8,368 nt of DNA, from NCBI RefSeq assembly GCF_001557215.1, contig NZ_LSJM01000088.1:1-8368 (forward strand), given 5' to 3'. A model generated the notes under the pieces. That model searched no databases. It saw nothing but the letters and a program-made list of their open reading frames with translations, and had not been told where the DNA came from. How positions within the stretch are numbered: the stretch's first letter is position 1; each line of letters begins with the position of its first letter. Source of the stretch: Sphingomonas sp. CCH9-E2. Lineage in GTDB: Bacteria; Pseudomonadota; Alphaproteobacteria; Sphingomonadales; Sphingomonadaceae. Made by a program: the position numbers and the translations under genes. Positions 1 to 7,605 of this stretch are shown piece after piece.

Positions 1-456
1 GCGCTGGGCCGCGACCTGCCGATCATGATGTCGATGACGCTGACCGACCTGTCGGGCCGCAACCTATCGGGCCATACGGTCGAAGCGTTCTGGGCCGCGA
101 TCCGCCACGCCAAGCCGGTGACGATCGGGCTCAACTGCTCGTTCGGCGCGGAGCAGCTGCGCCCGCATGTCGCGACGCTGTCCAAGCTCTGCGACACGCT
201 GATCATGGTGTACCCGAACGCGGGCCTGCCCAACGAACTGGGCGCCTATGACGAGGCGCCGCACACCACGGCGGGGCTGGTCAAGGATTGGGCCGATCAG
301 GGCCAGGTCAACATCCTGGGCGGCTGCTGCGGATCGACCCCGGCGCATATCAAGGCGATTGCCGATGCGGTGAAGGACTTGCCGCCGCGCGCGATCCCGA
401 CGCCGCCGGTGCGGACCCAGCTTGCGGGGCTGGAGCCGTTCGTGATGGCGGCTTGA
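1..456 (+). CDS. metH: Methionine synthase, homocysteine/zinc-binding module (3' end of split MetH, partial)
   Basis: This is the last 151 codons of a gene open at the left window edge. It belongs to the homocysteine S-methyltransferase domain that forms the N-terminal module of cobalamin-dependent methionine synthase. This domain binds zinc and homocysteine and activates the thiol for methyl transfer from methylcobalamin. The zinc ligands are visible: Cys in GLNCSFGA (codon at 136-138) and the Cys pair in GGCCG (325-330). Their spacing of 63 and 64 residues equals that of Cys247, Cys310 and Cys311 in E. coli MetH. The protein stops at 454-456, shortly after this domain, whereas E. coli MetH continues into the pterin module. 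The rest is the next gene on the same strand, so the two products must act together as one enzyme in the cytoplasm. The reading frame is clear; only the true start is outside the window. Confidence 0.95.
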   Translation, partial: ALGRDLPIMMSMTLTDLSGRNLSGHTVEAFWAAIRHAKPVTIGLNCSFGAEQLRPHVATLSKLCDTLIMVYPNAGLPNELGAYDEAPHTTAGLVKDWADQGQVNILGGCCGSTPAHIKAIADAVKDLPPRAIPTPPVRTQLAGLEPFVMAA

Positions 457-457
457 C

Positions 458-532
458 CGTCGCCCCGGCGCAGGCCGGGGCTGCCATGTTTCTGCACCCA
501 ATCTAGCGGCCCCGGCCTTCGCCGGGGCGACG
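458..532. repeat. REPIN-like inverted pair of GC-rich hairpins between the metH halves
   Basis: Two 24-nt arms, 458-481 and 509-532, are inverted copies of each other, matching at 23 of 24 positions around a 27-nt spacer. Each arm is also a hairpin: an 8-bp stem GCCCCGGC/GCCGGGGC with a 4-nt loop (462-481 with loop gcag, 509-528 with loop cttc). This nested symmetry is the layout of REP doublets (REPINs). The second arm ends only 10 nt before the ATG of the downstream gene. In RNA the two arms could pair with each other or fold as two separate hairpins. There is no U-tract after either hairpin, so it is not a standard terminator. Whether it is dispersed through the genome cannot be seen here. 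Confidence 0.8.
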
Positions 533-542
533 AAAGACTGAA

Positions 543-3146
<2,604 letters not shown>

Positions 3147-3158
3147 TGTCGCTGGCGC

Positions 3159-3170
3159 ACTCGCGCGAGT
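3159..3170. repeat. 12-nt perfect palindrome between metH and the TPR gene
   Basis: The sequence actcgcgcgagt is its own reverse complement. It lies in the 43-nt gap between the metH stop (3144-3146) and the ATG of the TPR gene (3190). It could be an operator half-site pair or chance in GC-rich DNA. It has no loop and no T-tract, so it is not a convincing terminator. Confidence 0.35.
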
Positions 3171-3189
3171 CGGCATAGTCTCTTGGACC

Positions 3190-4632
3190 ATGGTCGTGTT
3201 CCGTGTCGCCGCAGTCGTCCTTGCGCTGGTCTGGACTGTGGCTCCCGCGCTGGCGGAACGCTGGCGCGTCCGCGAAGCGTTCGAACTGGCCCGCGCCAAG
3301 GCCGATGATGTGCGCGCATGGGAGCTGATAGCACCCGAGATCGAGCGCTGCGAAGCCACGGCCTCAACGGCGGACGAATGCCTTGATCTGCTGCTTGCAG
3401 CGGCGGGAGCGGCGCGACGTGCCGGCCAAGCCAAGGCAAGCGAAATCGTCGCCCGCAAGGCCGTTGTAATTGCCGAAAAGTTCTTGCCGGCGGACGATCC
3501 GGATCGGGGCTTCGCTTATAACAATCTCGCGGTCGCCATCGATGAGAATGGCCGCGATAGCGAGGCGGAGACGTGGTATCGGAAGGCCATCGCGTTTCGG
3601 TCAAGTTTGAACCCGCCCCCGCTGGGCGACATTGCCTCTACCCGCTCCAGCTTGGCCGCCAATCTGACCGAGCAAGAGCGCTATCGCGAGGGCGAAGCGG
3701 AGGCACGGCAGGCCATAGCGATTTTCGAGCTGGCCAAAGACCCGACGCTGCCGGGTCTGATCGTTGCCTACAACAACCTCGCCTATAATCTGTCGCGTCA
3801 GATGCGTTTCGAGGAAGCGGAGGCGCTCTATCGCAAGGTCCTAGAGATCCGAACCAGAACCCTGCCACCGCGTCACCTGTTAGTCGCGGTGACGTTAGCC
3901 AATCTGGCGGACGTTCTCGCCTCCCAGCGGCGTTACGACCTGGCCTGGCCGATCCAACTGGACGTGTTGAAGATACGCACCGAAGCGCTGCCGAAGAACC
4001 ATCCGGATACGGCCATAGCCTTCAGCAACTTGGGCGTGACGATGATGCGGATCGGTGACGCGGAATCGGCAATCGCACTGCATGTTAATGCAGTGAAAAT
4101 CTGGCAGGAAATTTTGCCAGCGACACACCCGACGCTCGCCACCGGCTACAACAATCTGGGCGACGCGCTGAGCAACGCGGGTCGATACGATCAGGCGGAG
4201 ACGATGTTCAACTTGGCGCTGGACATCTGGGAATCGGCGCTGCCCGCGACGCACTCAAGCATTGCGACAGGCTATATCAATCTTGCATCAGTCGCACGCA
4301 GCCAACGGCGACTGGACTCCGCCGAACACCGATACCGCAAAGCCGTGTCCATCTTGGCCGCCCGCCCGCCCAATTCGCCCTTGCGCATCTCGGCGATTGG
4401 TTTGCTAGGAGAGACGTTGGTGTTGGCTGGAAAGCCTGGTGCCGAAGCGCGCAGCCTCTTCAGAGAGGCGCAGCGCGGCGTGTTGGTGCGGTTGCAGTCG
4501 TTTCCCACTTCGGACATCGCCGTTCGCGCGGAACTGCGAGAGTATCGCGCGGTTTTCTTGGGTGAGATCACAACAGCTTGGTCGCTTACAGTTTCCCGAC
4601 CAACGATACCGCCTTCAACTGTGCGACCTTGA
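3190..4632 (+). CDS. Exported kinesin-light-chain-type TPR protein, probably lacking a C-terminal CHAT domain
   Basis: The 480-residue product starts with a likely signal peptide: Arg5, a hydrophobic core at 6-18 and an ALA cleavage site after residue 22. It should therefore be periplasmic or exported. The ATG at 3190 is chosen because it gives this signal peptide and starts after metH; the frame is open further upstream but would lie inside metH. From about residue 67 to 430 the protein is a TPR solenoid of 42-residue units starting near 67, 109, 151, 193, 235, 277, 319, 361 and 403. Typical cores are AYNNLAVAIDENGR, AYNNLAYNLSRQMR and GYNNLGDALSNAGRYDQAE. This spacing is the kinesin-light-chain (TPR_10/TPR_12) type. 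The tail resembles the linker that joins such arrays to CHAT protease-like domains, but the frame stops about 40 residues later. It has no clear Shine-Dalgarno site and uses rare TTA (3880, 3895) and CTA (3841, 4405) codons, suggesting a different origin from metH. TPR solenoids bind protein partners; the partner here is unknown. Confidence 0.85.
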   Translation: MVVFRVAAVVLALVWTVAPALAERWRVREAFELARAKADDVRAWELIAPEIERCEATASTADECLDLLLAAAGAARRAGQAKASEIVARKAVVIAEKFLPADDPDRGFAYNNLAVAIDENGRDSEAETWYRKAIAFRSSLNPPPLGDIASTRSSLAANLTEQERYREGEAEARQAIAIFELAKDPTLPGLIVAYNNLAYNLSRQMRFEEAEALYRKVLEIRTRTLPPRHLLVAVTLANLADVLASQRRYDLAWPIQLDVLKIRTEALPKNHPDTAIAFSNLGVTMMRIGDAESAIALHVNAVKIWQEILPATHPTLATGYNNLGDALSNAGRYDQAETMFNLALDIWESALPATHSSIATGYINLASVARSQRRLDSAEHRYRKAVSILAARPPNSPLRISAIGLLGETLVLAGKPGAEARSLFREAQRGVLVRLQSFPTSDIAVRAELREYRAVFLGEITTAWSLTVSRPTIPPSTVRP

Positions 4633-4644
4633 ATCTGCAGATCT

Positions 4645-4659
4645 CGATCCAGAGGATCG
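4645..4659. terminator. Weak hairpin between convergent TPR and acr3 genes
   Basis: The 85 bp between the two convergent stop codons hold a small hairpin, cgatcc-aga-ggatcg (6-bp stem, 3-nt loop), and a looser 7-bp inverted repeat, gcttggt (4667-4673) with accaagc (4700-4706). Neither is followed by a T-tract on either strand. They might slow transcription from both sides, but a standard intrinsic terminator is not present. Confidence 0.25.
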
Positions 4660-4717
4660 GCAGCACGCTTGGTCAGGTACTGGACGGATCGGCTCTGGAA
4701 CCAAGCTCCGCGCTAAC

Positions 4718-5761
4718 TCACGGAAAGCTGCCGCGCGTGCGGTTGGCGAAGGCGACGAGGCTGAGCATCACCGGCACCTCGACCAGCACGCCGACCACGG
4801 TGGCGAGCGCCGCGCCGCTCGACAGGCCGAACAGGCCGATCGCGACGGCGACTGCCAGTTCGAAGAAGTTCGACGTGCCGATCAGCGCGCACGGGGCGGC
4901 GATGTTGTGCGGCACGCGCCACGCCTTGGCCGCGGCATAGGCGATGGCGAAGATCGCATAGGACTGGATCAGGATCGGCACCGCGATCAGCGCGATCAGC
5001 AGCGGGTTGGCGACGATCGTTTCCGCCTGGAACGCGAACAGCAGCACCACGGTGGCGAGCAGGCCGATGATCGACCAGGGCTTGAGCCGCGCAGTGAAGG
5101 TATCGACCGCGCTGGCATCTCCGCCATGCGTGGCGACCACGCGGCTGCGGGTGATGGCTCCGGCCACCAGCGGGACCACGACATAGAGCGCGACCGACAG
5201 CAGCAGCGTCTGCCAAGGCACGACGATATCGGTGACGCCCAGCAGCAGCGCGACGATCGGGGCGAAGGCGACAATCATGACAAGGTCGTTCACCGACACC
5301 TGCACCAGCGTATAGGCCGGGTCGCCCTTCGTCATCTGCGCCCAGACGAACACCATCGCGGTGCAGGGGGCCGCACCGAGCAGGATCAGCCCGGCGATAT
5401 ATTGCTGGCCCAGGTCGCGGGGGATCAGACCGGCATAGATAAAGTCGAAGAACAGGATTGCGAGCGCGGCCATGGTGAAGGGCTTGATCAGCCAGTTCAC
5501 GACCAAAGTGATCACCAGTCCCTTGGGCTTGCGCCCGACATCGCGGATGCTGGCGAAATCGACCCCGACCATCATCGGATAGATCATCGCCCACACCAGC
5601 ACCGCGACGACCAGGTTGACCGAGGCAACTTCCAGCCCCGCCAGCAGCGTGGTGACGCCGGGCGCGATCAGGCCGAGGGCGAGACCGGCGAGGATCGCGA
5701 GCGCGACCCAGAGCGAAAGCCAGCGCTCGAACAGGCCGAGCGGGGAGGTTTGCGGTTGCAT
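4718..5761 (-). CDS. acr3: Acr3-family arsenite efflux permease
   Basis: This 347-residue polytopic inner-membrane protein exports As(III) and belongs to the Acr3 branch of the BART superfamily, not the larger ArsB branch. About ten hydrophobic segments run from residue 14 to 340. The family motifs are plain: [12 protein letters not shown] around residues 129-140, whose Cys133 corresponds to the essential cysteine of characterised Acr3 proteins, and [20 protein letters not shown] around 289-308 with Glu301. The ATG at 5761 is preferred over one at 5815 because the latter would overlap arsC by 44 nt. The chosen start lies 10 nt after the arsC stop and has an AGGA five nt upstream. It is last in the arsR-arsI-arsC-acr3 operon and provides the exit route for the arsenite made by the two enzymes before it. 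Its length is normal for bacterial Acr3. Confidence 0.96.
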   Translation of the reverse strand: MQPQTSPLGLFERWLSLWVALAILAGLALGLIAPGVTTLLAGLEVASVNLVVAVLVWAMIYPMMVGVDFASIRDVGRKPKGLVITLVVNWLIKPFTMAALAILFFDFIYAGLIPRDLGQQYIAGLILLGAAPCTAMVFVWAQMTKGDPAYTLVQVSVNDLVMIVAFAPIVALLLGVTDIVVPWQTLLLSVALYVVVPLVAGAITRSRVVATHGGDASAVDTFTARLKPWSIIGLLATVVLLFAFQAETIVANPLLIALIAVPILIQSYAIFAIAYAAAKAWRVPHNIAAPCALIGTSNFFELAVAVAIGLFGLSSGAALATVVGVLVEVPVMLSLVAFANRTRGSFP

Positions 5762-5771
5762 GATGATCCTG

Positions 5772-6203
5772 TCAGGAGAGTCGGTTGCCGGCGGCGTCGA
5801 CGACCTGTTCGCCATCTTCCTTGGCGAAGGCGCCGCGCTGGGCGGTGGGGAGCAGGTCGAGCACCGCTTCGGACGGGCGGCACAGCGCGACGCCCAGCGG
5901 GGAGACGACCACCGGGCGGTTGATCAGCACCGGGTGCGCCATCATCGCGTCGAGCAGTGCGTCATCGGACAGCGCCGCGTCGTCGAGGCCGAGTTCGGCA
6001 TAGGGCGTGCCCTTCTCCCGCAGCCACTCGCGCGGGGTCGCACCGGCGCGGGCGAGCAGATCGACCAGCAGCGCGCGGCTGGGTGGGGTCTTCAGATACT
6101 CCACCACATGCGGCTCGATCCCGGCATTGCGGATCATCGCCAGCGTGTTGCGCGACGTGCCGCAATCGGGATTGTGGTAGATGACGATATCGACCGGTGC
6201 CAT
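5772..6203 (-). CDS. arsC: Arsenate reductase, glutaredoxin-coupled ArsC type
   Basis: This 143-residue cytoplasmic enzyme reduces As(V) to As(III) using glutathione and glutaredoxin. It belongs to the ArsC/Spx thioredoxin-fold family typified by plasmid R773 ArsC. The active-site stretch [11 protein letters not shown] places the catalytic cysteine at Cys14. The three arginines that bind arsenate in R773 ArsC (60, 94, 107) match Arg62 (LREKGTPY), Arg96 (VLINRPVV) and Arg109 (ALCRPSEAV). The ATG at 6203 is supported by a GAGGA seven nt upstream, which overlaps the TGA stop of arsI (TGAGGA). The stop lies 10 nt before the acr3 ATG. The gene appears intact and full length. Confidence 0.95.
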   Translation of the reverse strand: MAPVDIVIYHNPDCGTSRNTLAMIRNAGIEPHVVEYLKTPPSRALLVDLLARAGATPREWLREKGTPYAELGLDDAALSDDALLDAMMAHPVLINRPVVVSPLGVALCRPSEAVLDLLPTAQRGAFAKEDGEQVVDAAGNRLS

Positions 6204-6213
6204 CGCGCGGTCC

Positions 6214-6693
6214 TCAGCAGCAGGCGGTTTTGGGGCCGGGCACGGGTGGCGCGATTTGCGGCGCGCAGCATGCATCGGGGCGGGCATTGTCCGACAGCGC
6301 CGACAGGGCAGGGGAGTCGCCGTACACCGTCGCTTCGCCCTCGGTGAGGAACGCTTCCCACACCACGCCATCGGGATCGGCGATCCAGCTCTTTTCGCTC
6401 TTGGCGTAGCAACAGGTGGTCGCGCCTTCCTCCAGCACGGGGCGGTCGGCGGCGCGCAGGCGGCCATAGACCTCGACCAGCTCGTCGCCATCCTCGACCT
6501 GGATGCCGAGATGCTCGATTCCCGTGGCGGCGTGGTTGCCCGCCGAGATCGCGAAATTGACGCGCGGATCCTCCAGCATCCACTTGGCATAGTCCGGCTT
6601 GGTCACACTGGGCTCCGCGCCGAACAGGGTGGAATAGAAGGCGATCGAGCGATCGAGGTCGGTCACGCCGACATGGACATGCATGCGCTTCAT
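6214..6693 (-). CDS. arsI: ArsI-type C-As lyase (vicinal oxygen chelate family)
   Basis: This 159-residue protein is of the glyoxalase/dioxygenase (VOC) fold and matches the ArsI/CadI group. ArsI is an Fe(II)-dependent dioxygenase that splits the C-As bond of trivalent organoarsenicals such as methylarsenite, giving As(III). The motif TTCCYAKSEKSW holds the vicinal cysteines (94, 95) that bind the substrate. His5 or His7, His61 (IEHLGIQVED) and Glu113 (VVWEAF) sit where the metal ligands of Thermomonospora curvata ArsI are reported (5, 62, 115, with Cys96 and Cys97). Two more cysteine pairs lie in a Pro/Ala-rich tail, at 142-143 and at the final residues 158-159. The ATG at 6693 overlaps the arsR stop by ATGA and is preceded by AAGGAA six nt upstream. 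An older name for relatives is cadmium-induced protein CadI, but the gene company favours arsenic. Confidence 0.92.
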   Translation of the reverse strand: MKRMHVHVGVTDLDRSIAFYSTLFGAEPSVTKPDYAKWMLEDPRVNFAISAGNHAATGIEHLGIQVEDGDELVEVYGRLRAADRPVLEEGATTCCYAKSEKSWIADPDGVVWEAFLTEGEATVYGDSPALSALSDNARPDACCAPQIAPPVPGPKTACC

Positions 6694-7028
6694 GCGGATT
6701 TCCTTTCGGGCTGTTCTGCCGGGGCCGCGCATCCCGCGCCGCCGCAGCAATTTTCCATGAGATAGCCGAGCAGGCCGTTCATCGCGGTATAGTCGGCGGC
6801 ATAGATCAGCGACCGTCCCTGACGGGTCTGGCTGACCAGACCCGCGCGGTTGAGATGGGCGAGATGGAAGGACAGCGACGACGCGGGGACGCCCAGCTTT
6901 TCGGCGATGATACCTGCGGGCAGGCCGTCCGGACCGGCCTGAACCAGCAGGCGGAACAGCGCGAGGCGATGTTCCTGCGCCAGTGCGGACAGGGCGGCAA
7001 CGGCAGCAATGTCGTCCTTGATTTCCAT
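6690..7028 (-). CDS. arsR: ArsR/SmtB-family arsenic-responsive repressor
   Basis: This 112-residue dimeric winged-helix repressor is first in the ars operon and should release DNA on binding As(III) or a methylated trivalent arsenical. The helix-turn-helix region includes GIIAEKLGVPASSLSFHLAHLNRAGLV (about 39-65), followed by the wing TRQGRSLIYAAD. It lacks the CxC of R773 ArsR in the DNA-binding helix. Instead the C-terminus has NCCGGAGC with Cys94, Cys95 and Cys100, like the site in Acidithiobacillus ferrooxidans ArsR (Cys95, Cys96, Cys102). The ATG at 7028 is chosen over one at 7064, which would add 12 residues outside the family pattern. There is no Shine-Dalgarno site upstream, so initiation may be leaderless or weak. 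Its stop overlaps the arsI start by four nt, so the two are probably translationally coupled. Confidence 0.93.
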   Translation of the reverse strand: MEIKDDIAAVAALSALAQEHRLALFRLLVQAGPDGLPAGIIAEKLGVPASSLSFHLAHLNRAGLVSQTRQGRSLIYAADYTAMNGLLGYLMENCCGGAGCAAPAEQPERKSA

Positions 7029-7040
7029 ATTTGTGGAAAT
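7021..7040. promoter_or_regulatory. Inverted repeat over the arsR start codon, candidate ArsR operator
   Basis: ATTTCCA (7021-7027) and TGGAAAT (7034-7040) form a perfect 7-bp inverted repeat with a 6-bp spacer. The right arm overlaps the first copy of the nearby direct repeat. The element covers the arsR initiation codon (7026-7028). Its AT-rich dyad form suits an ArsR dimer, and a repressor bound here would block transcription of the operon. Binding itself is inferred. Confidence 0.45.
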
Positions 7041-7097
7041 ATCGAATCGACGCGCAGGGTGCAAGCGTTATTTTGATAATAGTTGAAATATCGAAAT
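7036..7097 (-). promoter_or_regulatory. ars control region: 11-bp direct repeats and candidate promoter elements
   Basis: The 11-mer gaaatatcgaa occurs twice, at 7036-7046 and 7085-7095, 49 bp apart in the same direction. On the arsR strand each reads TTCGATATTTC, a plausible ArsR recognition sequence. Two promoter readings are possible. TATTAT at 7081-7076 is a good -10 match without a clear -35 and would give a leader of about 40 nt. Alternatively TTGCAC at 7064-7059, 17 nt from TATTTC at 7041-7036, would start transcription almost at the arsR ATG, in keeping with the missing Shine-Dalgarno site. The tract is clearly AT-richer than the flanking genes. Confidence 0.5.
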
Positions 7098-7113
7098 GCC
7101 ATTGAGATCGCGC

Positions 7114-7142
7114 CTGACTCGCGGCGCGAAATGGGTTAGGCT
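7114..7142 (+). promoter_or_regulatory. Candidate promoter of the Cys-rich protein gene
   Basis: CTGACT (7114-7119) and TAGGCT (7137-7142) are spaced by 17 nt and resemble the loose sigma-70-type promoters common in sphingomonads. Transcription would start near 7149, about 19 nt before the ATG at 7168. The site lies outside both 11-bp repeats, though the nearer one (7085-7095) is only about 20 bp upstream. Confidence 0.4.
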
Positions 7143-7167
7143 CGCGGAAACGACCGGAGCGCATGCC

Positions 7168-7605
7168 ATGGCCAAGTTCCCGAAGATCGACAGCCCCTGT
7201 CCCTACAAGGCCGATCTGGCCGCGATCATGGACGGCGATTTCTGTCGCATGTGCAAGCGCGAGGTGTTCGACCTGTCCGGCTGGAGCGATGGCGAGCGCG
7301 TGGCGTTCCTGAAGGGATGCGAGACCGAGGTGTGCGTGCGCTACACGCTGCCGGTGCGGCCGGCGCTGGCCGCTGCGGCGCTGGCAGCGGCGGTGGTCGG
7401 GCTGCCGGCGGCAGCGCAGGATGTCGCCCCGACGCCGATCGAGGTTGCGACCCCGGACGAGGATTATGACATGATCATCGTCGGTGGGATCAAGGATCCC
7501 AAGGCGGTGGCGATGGTCGAGGATCCGGCCGATGCGACGTTGCCCGAACTGCCGGTGGTCTATGACGACGCGCCGCAGCCGGTCACGGTGAAGCCCGCGT
7601 CCTGA
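7168..7605 (+). CDS. Small Cys-rich protein with one membrane segment, function unknown
   Basis: I do not recognise a named function. The 145-residue product has a cysteine-rich head: Cys11, Cys26 and Cys29 (FCRMCKREVFDLSGW), Cys51 and Cys56 (EVCVRY). It is followed by an Ala/Val/Leu-rich hydrophobic stretch at about 66-83 and an acidic, Pro-rich tail. The pattern C-x2-C-x-[KR]-x-V-x-D-[LF], an acidic helix and then C-x-R-[FY] recalls the N-terminal module of many uncharacterised proteins in sphingomonads and Bacteroidetes. It looks like a zinc- or iron-sulfur-binding knuckle. If the hydrophobic stretch spans the membrane, the head is probably cytoplasmic and the tail periplasmic. The ATG at 7168 has GGAG eight nt upstream (7156-7159); an in-frame ATG at 7096 has none. 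It is divergent from arsR across 139 bp and overlaps the next gene tail to tail. The reading frame is well supported by the conserved motif. Confidence 0.75.
   Translation: MAKFPKIDSPCPYKADLAAIMDGDFCRMCKREVFDLSGWSDGERVAFLKGCETEVCVRYTLPVRPALAAAALAAAVVGLPAAAQDVAPTPIEVATPDEDYDMIIVGGIKDPKAVAMVEDPADATLPELPVVYDDAPQPVTVKPAS

Noticed and set aside
458..532. Intrinsic terminator after the first metH half
   Set aside because: The hairpins are strong but have no T-tract, and the partner gene follows on the same strand. The symmetric double-hairpin form fits a REPIN better.
4576..4674. 8-bp direct repeat gcttggtc at 4576-4583 and 4667-4674, a possible scar of a deletion that removed a CHAT domain
   Set aside because: An 8-bp match over this distance is weak evidence, and no CHAT sequence is recognisable on either side.
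4439..5923. 494-codon plus-strand frame opposite acr3, rich in Asp, Arg, His and Gln
   Set aside because: The acr3 frame on the other strand has clear family motifs and membrane segments; the plus-strand product is what one expects from reading a hydrophobic gene backwards.
5772..6590. Longer ArsC of 272 residues starting at 6590
   Set aside because: The ArsC fold begins at the ATG at 6203, which has a GAGGA ribosome site; the extra part is the shadow of arsI.
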